Below, in pieces: positions 28,954 to 38,904 of a stretch of 64,000 nucleotides of DNA. The notes under the pieces are model-generated. The model saw nothing but the letters and a program-made list of their open reading frames with translations. It ran no database searches and was not told where the DNA came from. Source of the stretch: Sphingomonas sp. CFBP 8760 (lineage in GTDB: Bacteria > Pseudomonadota > Alphaproteobacteria > Sphingomonadales > Sphingomonadaceae); contig NZ_JACYUG010000011.1 of the NCBI RefSeq assembly GCF_014841615.1, positions 59,822 through 123,821 on the forward strand, read 5' to 3'. Positions within the stretch are counted from its first letter, which is position 1. Every line of letters begins with the position of its first letter. A program made the position numbers and the translations under genes.

Positions 28954-29649
28954 ATGAATCGAACCGCAGGACCGATGGCCATCGTCGCGATCATGGCAGC
29001 GGTGGCGGTGCCATTGCCCGCCATCGCCCAGACCGCGCGTGAATTGCTGACACAGGCCGCGTTTCAGGATCGCAGCCAACCGGCCGCGCTGGCGCGGGTC
29101 GATCGCGCCCGTGCCCTGGCGCTCGCCGCGGTTCAGCGGATGCCCGACGATCAGGATGCGGCCGTCATCGCCGCCGGCGCGCTCGCCTATCGTGCCAAGC
29201 TGACCGGTAGCCGGGCCGAGGCGATCGAGGCACGCAAGCAATTGCAGGCGGTCGCCGCCCGCTTCCCGCGTAACGCGGAGGCGCAGATCGGGCTTGGCGG
29301 CTGGCATCTCGGCGTCATCGCCAAGGTCGGGCGGATCGTCGCCCGCGCCATGGCGGGGGCGCAGAAGGGGGCAGGGCTCGCCGCGACCGATCGTGCCGTG
29401 ACGCTCGGTGGCAACCGGGCCTTCTTCGCCGGTCTTGCCGGGCTGCTGCGGATCGAAGCCGATCCTGCCGATCCACGCGGCCGTGCCCTGCTGGATCAGG
29501 CGACCCAAGCACCCACCCCCACCGTGCTCGACCGCATCATCCAACGCAATGCCGGTGCGGTCCTCGCCTCGTTGAAACAGGGTGATGCGAAGACTGCCCG
29601 CGCATTGGCGGATCGTCTGCTGCCTTTCGGCTGGTACGACGATCAATAA
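28954..29649 (+). CDS. Exported alpha-helical hypothetical protein
   Basis: A 231-residue protein with a signal peptide (cleavage near AIAQ, residue about 26) and Ala-rich helical repeats that resemble degenerate TPRs (A-x-x-x-R-F-P-R-N-A-E-A-Q-I-G-L-G-G-W-H). Several sphingomonads seem to carry similar proteins, but I do not recognise a named family. It starts with an ATG after GACGGCGG. The stop lies three bases from that of the convergent antiporter gene. Periplasmic location is inferred. Confidence 0.72.
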   Translation: MNRTAGPMAIVAIMAAVAVPLPAIAQTARELLTQAAFQDRSQPAALARVDRARALALAAVQRMPDDQDAAVIAAGALAYRAKLTGSRAEAIEARKQLQAVAARFPRNAEAQIGLGGWHLGVIAKVGRIVARAMAGAQKGAGLAATDRAVTLGGNRAFFAGLAGLLRIEADPADPRGRALLDQATQAPTPTVLDRIIQRNAGAVLASLKQGDAKTARALADRLLPFGWYDDQ

Positions 29650-29652
29650 CGG

Positions 29653-31431
29653 CTAGGCGGGTATTTCACCCTGCCGCCTGACCCGCCTGATCCGTGGCTC
29701 GCGGTCCAGTGCCGCCTCGCGCCGGATCAGTTGGCGCAGTTCGTCGCGCTTTTCGTGGATCGACGCGATCACCGGCCCCATCGCGACCCCCAGATCGACC
29801 AGCACCGCTTCGGATAGCTGCAACGAACTTTCCAGCGTCTCGGGCACCGCATCGGTCACGCCGGCACGGTAGAGTTCGGCGGCATGGCCGGCATCGCGGG
29901 CACGGGCGATGATCGGCAGGTCGGGGGCCACCGCGCGCATCCGTCGCGCCAGCCGCACCGTCAGCACCGGATCGTCCATCGTCAGGATCAGCGCCCGCGC
30001 CGAAGCCAGCCCGAGCCGGTCGACCAGTTCCGCGCGCGCCACATCTCCGAACAGCACCGGATAGCCCGCCGCCCGCGCCTCCGACACCACGTCGATATCG
30101 GCCTCCACCGCCAGATAGGACTGGCCATGATGGGCCAGCATGTCCGCCACCATCCGCCCGACCCGGCCGAAGCCGATCAGCACCGTGCCCGGCACGGCAC
30201 CCGGCTCGATCACCGGCGCGGCTTCCACCATCCGCGCCTCGATCCGTTTCGATACCTGCCGCCCCGCCTTGGCGAGCAGCGGCGTGATCGTCATCCCGAT
30301 CGCGGTCACCGTCTGCCAGAAGGTGGCGGTGGAGGGCAGGATCAACTGCGCCTGTGCGGCGGTGGCCAGCACGATCAGCGTCGTCTCGGACGGGCTGCCC
30401 ATCAGCAGCCCCGTCTCCGCCGCGATCGCAGGCCGCGCCTGCGTCACGCGGAGCAGCAGATAGGTGACGACGGTCTTCACCGCGACCACGCCGACCACCG
30501 CCAGCAGCAGCGATCCCCAATTCGCGGCGATCAGTCGCAGGTCGAGGCTCATTCCCACGGTGATGAGGAAAACGCCCAGCGCCAGTCCCTTGAAGGGCGC
30601 GGTGATCACTTCGACTTCGGAATGATATTCGGTTTCGGCGATCAACAGCCCTGCCAGCAGCGCGCCGACGATCGGCGACAGTCCCGCCGCCGTCGTCGCC
30701 ACCGAGGCGACGATCACCACCAGCAGCGACGCCGCCAGAAACAGCTCGGGACTCTTCGTCCGCGCGGCTTGGGCGAACAGGCGCGGCAGCACCAGTCGTC
30801 CGCCGACGTACAGCGCCACCACGGTCAGCCCGCCGCGCAGCGCGACCCCGGCCAGCCCGGCCCAGCCCTCGTCGCTCGCCGTCGGCGCCATCGCGCCGAG
30901 TGCGAAGATGATCGGCACCAGCGCAAGATCCTCGAACAGCAGCATCGCGAACGCGCCGCGCCCGACCGCGCTGGTGGTGCCGACCAAAGGCAGCACCAGC
31001 GCCGTCGACGACAGGGCGAGGGCCAGGCCCAGCCCCGCCGCCCCCGCCCAGCCCTGGCCGATCATGTGCAGCGCGATGCCGATCAATGCCGCCGATCCGA
31101 TCAGCTCGGCCGCCCCGGTGCCGAACACCAGCCGCCGCATCCCCCATAGTCGCTTGAACGACAGTTCGAGCCCGATCGAGAACAGCAGCAGGATGATGCC
31201 GAACTCGGCGAACGGCTCGATCGAATGCGGGTCGGATATGGTGATGTAATAGAGCCACGGGAAACGGTCGCTCAGCGCGCCCAGCCCCGCCGGCCCGACC
31301 AGCAATCCGACCAGGATGAACCCGATCACCGGACTGATCCGGAAACGGGCGAAGGCCGGGATCACCAGTCCCGCCGCCCCCAATATCACCAGCGCATCGC
31401 TGAAACCTTCATTATCGAGCCCGATCGCCAT
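29653..31431 (-). CDS. Monovalent cation:proton antiporter-2 (KefB/YbaL type)
   Basis: A 592-residue CPA2 transporter: about 12 membrane helices over residues 1-390 with the PIVGALLAGLLIAETEYHSEVE family motif, then a cytoplasmic RCK/TrkA-N Rossmann domain from about 413 (VLIGFGRVGRMVADML). Members exchange K+ or Na+ for protons, some gated by glutathione or nucleotides. It lacks the clear KefC-specific loop, so YbaL-like is the safer call. It diverges from the cytochrome gene. Confidence 0.92.
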   Translation of the reverse strand: MAIGLDNEGFSDALVILGAAGLVIPAFARFRISPVIGFILVGLLVGPAGLGALSDRFPWLYYITISDPHSIEPFAEFGIILLLFSIGLELSFKRLWGMRRLVFGTGAAELIGSAALIGIALHMIGQGWAGAAGLGLALALSSTALVLPLVGTTSAVGRGAFAMLLFEDLALVPIIFALGAMAPTASDEGWAGLAGVALRGGLTVVALYVGGRLVLPRLFAQAARTKSPELFLAASLLVVIVASVATTAAGLSPIVGALLAGLLIAETEYHSEVEVITAPFKGLALGVFLITVGMSLDLRLIAANWGSLLLAVVGVVAVKTVVTYLLLRVTQARPAIAAETGLLMGSPSETTLIVLATAAQAQLILPSTATFWQTVTAIGMTITPLLAKAGRQVSKRIEARMVEAAPVIEPGAVPGTVLIGFGRVGRMVADMLAHHGQSYLAVEADIDVVSEARAAGYPVLFGDVARAELVDRLGLASARALILTMDDPVLTVRLARRMRAVAPDLPIIARARDAGHAAELYRAGVTDAVPETLESSLQLSEAVLVDLGVAMGPVIASIHEKRDELRQLIRREAALDREPRIRRVRRQGEIPA

Positions 31432-31544
31432 GGCGGCAGCTTAACCCGATCGAACGTCGCTTGTCAGGCCCGTTCGGCATCGAATCGCGATCCGGGACGA
31501 TCCGTCCGCTGTCCGTGACCGTTCCCCATGGATAGGGATCATGC

Positions 31545-31994
31545 ATGTCATTCGATCGTCTCCCCATCCCGTTTCTGGTCCTTGGTCTTGCGGCGGGTCT
31601 TGCGGCCTGTGGCAATGCCGACCGCGATGCGCGACGGGCCGCCGCCGGCCCCGATCCCGACCTGCCGGCGCTGTTGCGGGTCGCCGACGCAGGGGCCGGG
31701 GGCCATGCCGCGCGGCAGTGCCTTGCCTGCCATACCTTCGTGAAGAACGGCGGCGATCGCGCCGGTCCCAATCTTCATGCCGTCATGGGCCGGCCGATCG
31801 CCGGCGGCAGCGCGCGCTATGGCTATACCGACGCGCTCAGTCGTGTCGGTGGGCGGTGGAACCCCGCGACGATGGATCGCTGGCTGGCCAACCCGGCCCG
31901 GTTCGCCCCCGGCACGACGATGCGTTTCGCCGGAATCGCCGATCCGCTCGAACGCGCCGATATCATCGCCTATCTGGAAACACTGTCGGACTGA
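31545..31994 (+). CDS. Lipoprotein c-type cytochrome
   Basis: A 149-residue class I cytochrome c. The haem-binding motif is Cys59-Leu-Ala-Cys62-His63, and the distal ligand is probably Met126 (GTTMRF). The N-terminus has a lipobox LAAC with Cys22, so it is likely anchored as a lipoprotein in the periplasm. It resembles the cytochrome c550/c2-like proteins that shuttle electrons to terminal oxidases. A bidirectional terminator follows. Confidence 0.9.
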   Translation: MSFDRLPIPFLVLGLAAGLAACGNADRDARRAAAGPDPDLPALLRVADAGAGGHAARQCLACHTFVKNGGDRAGPNLHAVMGRPIAGGSARYGYTDALSRVGGRWNPATMDRWLANPARFAPGTTMRFAGIADPLERADIIAYLETLSD

Positions 31995-32000
31995 CGGCAA

Positions 32001-32034
32001 AAAGGGTCCGGAAGCGATTGCTCCCGAACCCTTT
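32001..32034. terminator. Bidirectional terminator between cytochrome and icd
   Basis: AAAGGGTCCGG..AGC pairs with GCTCCCGAACCCTTT across a short loop. An A-run lies on the left and T-rich sequence on the right, so it serves both convergent genes. Confidence 0.82.
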
Positions 32035-32075
32035 CTCGCGAAGACCGACGTCGCCTGCGCGACGCCGGTGATCGA

Positions 32076-33296
32076 TCAGGCCCAGCTGGCCATCTTGGTT
32101 TCGAGGTTCTTGCGCACCTGCTCGAAGAACTGCTCGGTCGTCATCCAGGGCTGGTCCGGGCCGATCAGGATCGCGAGATCCTTGGTCATGTGGCCGTTCT
32201 CGACCGTCTCGATGCAGACGCGCTCCAGCGTCTCGGCGAACTTCGTCACCTCGGGAGTGTCGTCGAACTTGCCGCGATACTTCAGGCCACCGGTCCAGGC
32301 GAAGATCGACGCGATCGGGTTGGTCGAGGTCGCCTTGCCCTGCTGGTGCTGGCGATAGTGGCGGGTGACGGTGCCGTGCGCCGCTTCCGCCTCGATCGTC
32401 TTGCCGTCCGGGGTCATCAGCACCGACGTCATCAGGCCGAGCGAGCCGAAGCCCTGCGCGACCTGATCCGATTGCACGTCGCCGTCATAGTTCTTGCAGG
32501 CCCACACGAACTCGCCGTTCCACTTCAGCGCGGAGGCGACCATGTCGTCGATCAGGCGATGCTCGTACACGATGCCCGCATCGGCGAACTTCTGCTTGAA
32601 CTCGGCCTCGAAGATCTCGGCGAACAGATCCTTGAAGCGGCCGTCATAGGCCTTCAGGATGGTGTTCTTCGTGCTGAGGTACAGCGGCCAGCCGCGGTTC
32701 AGCGAATAGTTCATGCTGGCGCGCGCGAAATCGCGGATCGACTGGTCGAGATTGTACATGCCCATGGCGACGCCCGCCTCGGGGAAATCGAACACCTCAT
32801 ATTCCAGGACCTGACCGTCCTTGCCTTCCCACTTCATGGTCAGCTTGCCGGCGCCGGGGACCAGGAAATCGGTCGCCTTGTACTGGTCACCGAACGCGTG
32901 GCGGCCGACGACGATCGGGTGCGTCCAGCCCGGGATCAGGCGCGGCACGTTCTGGATGACGATCGGCTCGCGGAAGATCACGCCGCCCAGGATGTTGCGG
33001 ATCGTGCCGTTGGGCGACTTCCACATCTTCTTCAGGCCGAATTCCTCGACGCGCTGCTCGTCCGGGGTGATCGTCGCGCACTTCACCGCAACACCGTACT
33101 TCTGCGTGGCGTGCGCGCTGTCGATCGTCACCTGATCGCCCGTCGCATCGCGGTTTTCGACGCTGAGGTCGAAATAGGCCAGTTCGATGTCGAGATAGGG
33201 CTTGATGAGGCGTTCGCGAATCCATTCCCAGATGATCCGCGTCATCTCGTCGCCGTCGATCTCCACGACGGGCGTCTTCACCTTGATCTTCGCCAT
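32076..33296 (-). CDS. icd: Isocitrate dehydrogenase (NADP+)
   Basis: A TCA-cycle enzyme making 2-oxoglutarate. The 406-residue product is of the eukaryote-like dimeric NADP type found in alphaproteobacteria, with the [21 protein letters not shown] start, the KGKPD-type active region, the [11 protein letters not shown] segment and the Asp-rich metal site YDGDVQSD. Cytosolic. The ATG at 33296 follows AAGGAACGTGAAG; upstream frame extension is not supported. It is divergent from the GDSL esterase gene across 152 bases. Confidence 0.97.
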   Translation of the reverse strand: MAKIKVKTPVVEIDGDEMTRIIWEWIRERLIKPYLDIELAYFDLSVENRDATGDQVTIDSAHATQKYGVAVKCATITPDEQRVEEFGLKKMWKSPNGTIRNILGGVIFREPIVIQNVPRLIPGWTHPIVVGRHAFGDQYKATDFLVPGAGKLTMKWEGKDGQVLEYEVFDFPEAGVAMGMYNLDQSIRDFARASMNYSLNRGWPLYLSTKNTILKAYDGRFKDLFAEIFEAEFKQKFADAGIVYEHRLIDDMVASALKWNGEFVWACKNYDGDVQSDQVAQGFGSLGLMTSVLMTPDGKTIEAEAAHGTVTRHYRQHQQGKATSTNPIASIFAWTGGLKYRGKFDDTPEVTKFAETLERVCIETVENGHMTKDLAILIGPDQPWMTTEQFFEQVRKNLETKMASWA

Positions 33297-33448
33297 CTTC
33301 ACGTTCCTTGGCAGGGGAGGGGATGCGCCTGCGTCTAGGATGCACGTCACGGGCTGGCAACCGCGCGGGTGATGCAGATTTCGGTTCCGTCGAGCCGTGC
33401 GACGCGTCATGGTGTGGTTAACGACATATAAATGTCAGGGAGAGAGTG

Positions 33449-34534
33449 ATGAAAGCGACCGATCGCGCGCTGGCCCTTGTCGCCATGGCTACCGCTTCGC
33501 TGCTGCTGATGGCGACGCCTGCCGTCGCCCAGCAGCGTTACAGCAACCTGTTCGTGTTCGGCGACAGCCTAGTCGATGCCGGCAACGCGCAGGAAGGGCA
33601 GCGTCTGGCCGGCAGGACCGATCCCGCGCCCGCCGCGGCCGGTTATTTCCAGGGGCGCTTCTCCAACGGCGATACGTTCGCCGATTACCTGTCGATGTCG
33701 ATCGGCGGCACGCGCACCCAGGCGTCACTGCTCGGGGGCCTGAACTTCTCGGTCGGCGGCGCGCAGGCCCGCGAGATGGCGGGCGACGCCAGCCCCAGTT
33801 TCGCGGAGCAGATCGGGCAGTTCGCCCTGTCGGGCAAGACGATCGACGGGAACTCGCTGGTACTGCTGACGTTCGGCGGCAATGATGTCCGTAGCGAACT
33901 GACCCGGTTCGGCGGGTTCCTCGCCGCTGGCAGGCCGCAGGATTTCGTGGCCGATTTCAGCGCATCGCTTGCCGCGCTATCGTCCGGGCTCGACGCGCTC
34001 TACACCAGCGGCGCGCGCAATTTCATCGTCACCGGTCTGCCCGATATCGGCAAGATTCCCAACGTGACACGGCGCGGATCGGCCGTTCTGAACGACAAGG
34101 GCGAAGACCTGTCGCGGATGCTCAATTCAGGGTACGATCCCGCGACGGATACCGACGATCTGCAGGGCATCGACGATGTCGTGGCCGCCTTTGCGGGACG
34201 CAGCGGCGCCGATGCCCGGTTCTTCGACCTGTTCGACTATCAGCGGCGGCTAGGCGCCGATCCGCAGGCGTTCGGCCTGCCGGGTACGCTCAACCAGCGC
34301 GACATCTGCCTGGCCACGCCCGGACGGGCCCCCGGTTGCGAAGGCTTCGTCTATTTCGATGACATCCATCCGACCACGCAACTCCACCAAGCGATCGCGA
34401 ACGGCCTGACCACGCAGTTCGGCATCGCCGCCATTCCCGAACCGGCAAGCTGGCTGATGATGATCGCCGGCTTCGCGCTGGTCGCGTCGACGATCCGTCG
34501 CCGTCGCTATGCGTTACGGGTCGTCTATGCCTGA
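33449..34534 (+). CDS. Secreted SGNH/GDSL esterase with PEP-CTERM anchor
   Basis: A 361-residue lipase/esterase. It has a signal peptide (cleavage near VAQ, residue about 28), the nucleophile Ser40 in FGDSLVDAG, block III GGND and the catalytic Asp/His in DDIHPTT. The C-terminus [14 protein letters not shown] plus a hydrophobic stretch and RRRR is a PEP-CTERM sorting signal, so it should be processed by an exosortase and linked to the envelope or exopolysaccharide. The start follows AGGGAGAGAG. Its stop overlaps an alternative psd start (ATG 34527). Confidence 0.92.
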   Translation: MKATDRALALVAMATASLLLMATPAVAQQRYSNLFVFGDSLVDAGNAQEGQRLAGRTDPAPAAAGYFQGRFSNGDTFADYLSMSIGGTRTQASLLGGLNFSVGGAQAREMAGDASPSFAEQIGQFALSGKTIDGNSLVLLTFGGNDVRSELTRFGGFLAAGRPQDFVADFSASLAALSSGLDALYTSGARNFIVTGLPDIGKIPNVTRRGSAVLNDKGEDLSRMLNSGYDPATDTDDLQGIDDVVAAFAGRSGADARFFDLFDYQRRLGADPQAFGLPGTLNQRDICLATPGRAPGCEGFVYFDDIHPTTQLHQAIANGLTTQFGIAAIPEPASWLMMIAGFALVASTIRRRRYALRVVYA

Positions 34535-34604
34535 GCCGGAGACGGATGTGGCCGCCGGGGACGCGCGATTGTCACCGGCGGCCCATGCCGGTACACCGGT
34601 TGCC

Positions 34605-35342
34605 ATGACCTCACTCGACAAGCCGCCCCTTACGACCACGACCGTGAAATGGCGCTTTCCCGCCGTCCATCCCGAAGGGCGCAAATATGTCGCGATCTCG
34701 GCCGGGATCACGCTGCTGCTCACCATCATATCGAACGTGCTGTTCTGGCCCATGGTGGGCGTCACCCTGTGGGTGGCGACGTTCTTCCGTGATCCCATCC
34801 GCACCACGCCCCAGGGTGACGGACTGATCGTCGCGCCGGCCGATGGTCTCGTCACCATGATCCAGCGCGTGCCGGTGCCACGTGAGCTTGTCGGCGAACT
34901 GGGGGAGGCGCCGCTGACCCGCGTGTCGATCTTCATGTCGGTGTTCGACGTCCACATCAACCGCACCCCGATCGCCGGTACGATCCGTCAGGTCGTCTAC
35001 ATCTCCGGCAAGTTCCTCAACGCCGATCTCGACAAGGCGTCGGACGAGAACGAGCGCCAGCATATCGTCGTCGAAAGCCGGCCGCAGCCGGACGGCACCG
35101 TCCGCCGCATCGGATTTACCCAGATCGCCGGGCTGGTGGCGCGCCGCATCGTACCGTTCGTGAAGGCGGGCGACATGGTCGCGACCGGCCAGCGGATCGG
35201 GCTGATCCGCTTCGGTAGCCGCGTCGATGTGTTCCTGCCTGACGACATCGCACCGCAGGTCACGCTGGGCCAGCGCTCGATCGCGGGCGAGACGGTGATC
35301 GGCCGCCTTGGCGCCACCCCCGTCACCGGCATCGCGCAGTGA
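34605..35342 (+). CDS. psd: Phosphatidylserine decarboxylase (archaeal-type, short)
   Basis: Converts phosphatidylserine to phosphatidylethanolamine at the inner membrane. The short 245-residue enzyme has one membrane segment near 30-50 and the self-cleavage site Gly-Ser in [10 protein letters not shown], where Ser becomes the pyruvoyl group. ATG 34605 gives the usual [25 protein letters not shown] start; in-frame ATGs at 34527 and 34509 would overlap the esterase gene. It joins pssA directly, in the order psd-pssA. Confidence 0.95.
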   Translation: MTSLDKPPLTTTTVKWRFPAVHPEGRKYVAISAGITLLLTIISNVLFWPMVGVTLWVATFFRDPIRTTPQGDGLIVAPADGLVTMIQRVPVPRELVGELGEAPLTRVSIFMSVFDVHINRTPIAGTIRQVVYISGKFLNADLDKASDENERQHIVVESRPQPDGTVRRIGFTQIAGLVARRIVPFVKAGDMVATGQRIGLIRFGSRVDVFLPDDIAPQVTLGQRSIAGETVIGRLGATPVTGIAQ

Positions 35343-36217
35343 TGGCACCGCAGGACGACGACCATCCGGTCGAACCGGGCGACGGCACGCTGCCGCTGCG
35401 CGAGCGCCGGGCACGCGATCAGTTGCGCGCCCGGCGGTTCGCCCGCCCCCCCCGTGGCCTTCCGCTGCGCGCGGTCGCGCCCAACGCCGTCACGGCGCTG
35501 GCCTTGTGCTCGGGATTGTCGGGCGTGCGTTTCGCGATCTCGGGCGAGTGGGAGCGCGCGGTGACGATGATCATGATCGCGGGGGCGCTGGATGGGATCG
35601 ACGGCCGGATAGCCCGGATGCTGCGCGGCGAAAGCCGGTTCGGGGCCGAACTCGATTCGCTGTCGGATGCGATCTCGTTCGGCGTGGCGCCAGCGCTGAT
35701 CCTGTATCTCTGGTCGCTTTCCGCATTGCCCCGGCTCGGCTGGGCGGCCGCGCTGGTATTGGCGGTGTTTTGCGCCCTTCGTCTTGCCCGGTTCAACGCC
35801 AATATCGACGAGGTCGAGCAACCTCATAAATCCGCCGGCTTCATGACCGGGGTGCCGGCGCCCGCCGGTGCGGGTCTTGCCCTGCTGCCCTTGATCCTGT
35901 GGCTGTGGACCGATCTGCCGATCCTCAACTCGCCCTATCTGGTCGCGCCATGGGTGGTGTTCGTGGCGATGCTGATGGTGTCGAGCCTCGCCACCTTTTC
36001 GTGGAAATCGTTGCGTCTGCGTCGCACCGTCCGGTTCGAGGCACTGGCGGTGGTTGTTCTGGTGGGCGCTGCTCTGGTTACCGCTCCGTGGCATGCGCTC
36101 AGCGCGATCATCATCGCCTATCTGGCGGCATTGCCCTTCAGCATCGCCAGCTACGCCCGGGTCAGGCGACTTCGCGCAACCGCTGCGCCGGCACCGGCAG
36201 TGACGCCCGCCGCCTGA
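35342..36217 (+). CDS. pssA: CDP-diacylglycerol-serine O-phosphatidyltransferase
   Basis: Makes phosphatidylserine from CDP-diacylglycerol (made by CdsA, 41 kb) and serine. The 291-residue integral membrane protein has the CDP-alcohol phosphotransferase motif, D-G-x-x-A-R then G and two Asp (DGRIAR...AELDSLSD, about residue 83-110), and about 8 helices. The start at 35342 overlaps the psd stop; a GTG three bases upstream is also in frame. Its 3' end overlaps the convergent small membrane gene by 56 bases. Confidence 0.95.
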   Translation: MAPQDDDHPVEPGDGTLPLRERRARDQLRARRFARPPRGLPLRAVAPNAVTALALCSGLSGVRFAISGEWERAVTMIMIAGALDGIDGRIARMLRGESRFGAELDSLSDAISFGVAPALILYLWSLSALPRLGWAAALVLAVFCALRLARFNANIDEVEQPHKSAGFMTGVPAPAGAGLALLPLILWLWTDLPILNSPYLVAPWVVFVAMLMVSSLATFSWKSLRLRRTVRFEALAVVVLVGAALVTAPWHALSAIIIAYLAALPFSIASYARVRRLRATAAPAPAVTPAA

Positions 36218-36392
36218 CCGCGATCCGCCGCTCGGCACGGGCAAGCTGCTCAAGGGGTGCGAAACCACGATCGGCATGCCCAGCAGCCACGCGGACGATC
36301 CGCAACCAGTGCGGGCCCACGGCAAAGGCGATTACGGCGATGGCAGTGACCAGCGCACCTGCGAACACCACGATACTGACGACTGCCATCAT
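36162..36392 (-). CDS. Small conserved membrane protein
   Basis: A 76-residue protein with one N-terminal membrane helix (VVSIVVFAGALVTAIAVIAFAV), a GPHWLRI turn and a basic cytoplasmic tail rich in Arg (RAERRIAVRRRA). A strong AGGGAGG lies 5 bases before ATG 36392, with a second ATG at 36389. I recall similar short proteins in sphingomonads but no function. It overlaps the 3' end of pssA on the other strand by 56 bases. Confidence 0.7.
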   Translation of the reverse strand: MMAVVSIVVFAGALVTAIAVIAFAVGPHWLRIVRVAAGHADRGFAPLEQLARAERRIAVRRRASLPVPAQRLREVA

Positions 36393-36735
36393 CTACGCCT
36401 CCCTGTTCGCAAGCGCCAAATCCTGTCGCCTGCGCCAACCCTCGACTCAGCCGGCCAGTTCCCGGCAATACTGCAACCATCATAGCGACTAACGGCAACT
36501 CTCCGTGCCGAACCCGCATAAATGGCAAGCCGTACGTCTGTTGAACCTGTTATGTTCCTATCACGTTCCAATCGTCAAGCCGATTCGACGCCGGAACGGA
36601 ACAGTTGCGCGCGCCCGGCAGGTGCTGTAGGTGGCGCGCCTCTCAACCCCACATGGGAAGCATCATAGCCCGGTGCGCAGGCCTTCAGGCCACGCGTCAT
36701 CCGCTTCCCAGAGGCTCAACCGGAAGGAATTATCT
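36393..36735. other. Gene-free rpsB leader
   Basis: 343 bases with no credible gene. They lie between the divergent small membrane gene and rpsB. The ribosome-binding site GGAAGGAAT precedes rpsB. The rpsB promoter and perhaps an S2-binding leader should be here, but I could not assign a -35/-10 pair or RNA fold with confidence. Confidence 0.4.
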
Positions 36736-37587
36736 ATGGCGGCACCTGTCGTCTCCATGCAGCAGCTCATCGAAACCGGTGCGCACTTCGGTCACCAGAC
36801 GCATCGCTGGAATCCGAAGATGAAACCCTACATCTTCGGCGACCGCAACGGCGTCCACATCCTCGACCTGTCACAGACCGTGCCGCTGTTCGCGCGCGCG
36901 CTGGAATTCGTGTCGTCGTCGGTTGCGGGTGGCGGCAAGGTGCTGTTCGTCGGCACCAAGCGCCAGGCGCAGGAGCCGATCGCCGATTCGGCGCGTCGCG
37001 CCGGCCAGCACTTCGTCAACCATCGCTGGCTGGGCGGGATGCTCACCAACTGGAAGACGATCAGCAACTCGATCAAGCGCATGAAGACGCTGGAAGAGCA
37101 GCTGTCGGGTGACACCCACGGCCTGACCAAGAAGGAAGTGCTGCAACTGACCCGTGAAAAGGACAAGCTGGAACTGTCGCTGGGCGGCATCCGTGACATG
37201 GGCGGCATTCCCGACGTGATGTTCGTGATCGACGCGAACAAGGAAGAACTGGCGATCAAGGAAGCCAACACGCTCGGCATTCCCGTCGTTGCGATCCTCG
37301 ACTCGAACGTGTCGCCGGACGGCATCGCGTTCCCGGTTCCCGCCAATGACGACGCCGCCCGCGCCATCCGCCTGTATTGCGAGGCGATCGCGATCGCCGC
37401 GACGCGTGGCGGCCAGGAGCAGCAGCGCCGTTCGGGTGCCGACATGGGCGCGATGGCCGAGCCGGTTGCCGAAGAGACGCTGACCGTCGAAACGCCGGCC
37501 GCGCAGCCTGGTGACGAGCCGGAAGATGCCGCGACCGCCACGGTTGAGGGTGCCGGCGCCGAGACCGAGCGCCAGATCGACGCATAA
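36736..37587 (+). CDS. rpsB: 30S ribosomal protein S2
   Basis: The 283-residue ribosomal protein S2, with the conserved N-terminus [25 protein letters not shown] and the [10 protein letters not shown] and [12 protein letters not shown] segments. It is about 40 residues longer than the E. coli protein because of an acidic Ala/Glu-rich C-terminal tail common in alphaproteobacteria. First gene of the rpsB-tsf pair; tsf starts 89 bases downstream. Confidence 0.98.
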   Translation: MAAPVVSMQQLIETGAHFGHQTHRWNPKMKPYIFGDRNGVHILDLSQTVPLFARALEFVSSSVAGGGKVLFVGTKRQAQEPIADSARRAGQHFVNHRWLGGMLTNWKTISNSIKRMKTLEEQLSGDTHGLTKKEVLQLTREKDKLELSLGGIRDMGGIPDVMFVIDANKEELAIKEANTLGIPVVAILDSNVSPDGIAFPVPANDDAARAIRLYCEAIAIAATRGGQEQQRRSGADMGAMAEPVAEETLTVETPAAQPGDEPEDAATATVEGAGAETERQIDA

Positions 37588-37675
37588 CCTTCACGGGTTC
37601 GTCATGCGGGCGGGGCAGGGCGCGGAAACGCCCGGCCTCGCCCGCAACCACATTCAGAACAGAAGGACGACAGAC

Positions 37676-38611
37676 ATGGCCGATATCACGGCAGCGATGG
37701 TCAAGGACCTGCGCGAGAAGAGCGGCGCGGGCATGATGGATTGCAAGAAGGCGCTGAACGAGACCTCCGGCGACATGGACGCCGCGCTCGACTGGCTGCG
37801 GACCAAGGGCCTTGCGGCCGCGCAGAAGAAGTCGAGCCGCACCGCCGCCGAGGGTCTGGTCGGCGTCGCGACGTCGGGCAACAAGGGTGCCGCGGTCGAG
37901 GTGAACTCCGAAACCGACTTCGTCGCCAAGAACGACCAGTTCCAGGCGTTCGTCCGCGAAGTCACGCAGATCGCGCTGGCGGCCGGCGACGACATCGAGA
38001 CGATCAAGGCGGCGGCGATGCCGTCGGGTACGACCGTCGCCGAGGTGCTGACGAACAACATCGCCACGATCGGCGAGAACCAGTCCCTACGTCGCGCCAA
38101 GCGCCTTGAAGTGAGCAAGGGCGCGGTCGTGTCCTATGTCCACAACGCGCAGTCCCCGGGCATGGGCAAGATCGGCGTGCTGGTCGCGCTCGAATCCGAC
38201 GCGTCGGACGAGGTGCTGCAGGGTCTGGGCAAGCAGCTGGCGATGCACATCGCCGCCGCCTTCCCCAAGGCGCTGAACGAGGCCGACCTCGACGAAACCG
38301 AGATCGAGCGCGAGCGCGCGATCGCTGCCGAAAAGGCCGGCGAGTCGGGCAAGCCCGCCGACATCATCGCCAAGATGGTTGAAGGATCGATCGCCAAGTA
38401 CCGCAAGGAACACGCGCTGGTCAGCCAGCTGTTCGTGATGGACGGCAAGACCAAGATCAGCGACGTGGTGGCCAAGGCGGGCAAGGATGCCGGCACGACC
38501 ATCGTGCTGAAGGACTATGTCCGCTTCCAGCTCGGTGAGGGCATCGAGAAGGAAACGTCGGACTTCGCGGCTGAAGTCGCTGCCGTATCGGGCGTGCCGC
38601 AGGGCAACTGA
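37676..38611 (+). CDS. tsf: Elongation factor Ts
   Basis: The nucleotide-exchange factor for EF-Tu. The 311-residue product has the N-terminal UBA-like domain ([20 protein letters not shown]), the TDFVAKN core motif that displaces Mg-GDP, and the two dimerisation subdomains. It follows rpsB by 89 bases with AGAAGGACGA as ribosome-binding site and is followed by a strong hairpin. Confidence 0.98.
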   Translation: MADITAAMVKDLREKSGAGMMDCKKALNETSGDMDAALDWLRTKGLAAAQKKSSRTAAEGLVGVATSGNKGAAVEVNSETDFVAKNDQFQAFVREVTQIALAAGDDIETIKAAAMPSGTTVAEVLTNNIATIGENQSLRRAKRLEVSKGAVVSYVHNAQSPGMGKIGVLVALESDASDEVLQGLGKQLAMHIAAAFPKALNEADLDETEIERERAIAAEKAGESGKPADIIAKMVEGSIAKYRKEHALVSQLFVMDGKTKISDVVAKAGKDAGTTIVLKDYVRFQLGEGIEKETSDFAAEVAAVSGVPQGN

Positions 38612-38618
38612 TACCGGG

Positions 38619-38644
38619 CGCCCGGTCCTTCACCGGACCGGGCG
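38619..38644 (+). terminator. Hairpin after tsf
   Basis: A perfect 10-base-pair stem, CGCCCGGTCC (38619-38628) with GGACCGGGCG (38635-38644), around a 6-base loop, sits 7 bases after the tsf stop. Only a weak T-rich stretch follows, so termination may be partial. Confidence 0.65.
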
Positions 38645-38904
38645 ATCCGCCTTTCGCACCCCCATACGGTATGGGGACCAGAGGCGTGAGGTAGCGGCTG
38701 TCCGTTGCCATGCACGCATCTGTCCTTCCACCCGTTTTGGGGGTGATGCTTGTCCGGCGCGTCTCATCGGTTCTGATGCGGGATCTGCCCGATGGTCCAG
38801 GTTGCGGACGTACGACATTTCGCATCGGACCGGCTACCACGGTTGCCCCGCCAGTCCCCCGCGTCTAGGGTTTGTCCCGCTTTCCCCCAACATAACCGAG
38901 ACGC
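38645..38904. other. tsf-pyrH intergenic region
   Basis: 260 bases with no gene and no recognised RNA. A C-rich and G-rich section (near 38656-38676 and 38735) could form local hairpins. A promoter for pyrH-frr is likely here. Confidence 0.35.

Noticed and set aside
26133..29024. Long extension of the exported TPR gene frame across alaS
   Set aside because: The true start with a strong ribosome-binding site is at 26132; the rest is the reverse of alaS.
36393..36735. Structured S2-autoregulatory RNA before rpsB
   Set aside because: I could not fold or match a known leader by eye; left as an open gap.
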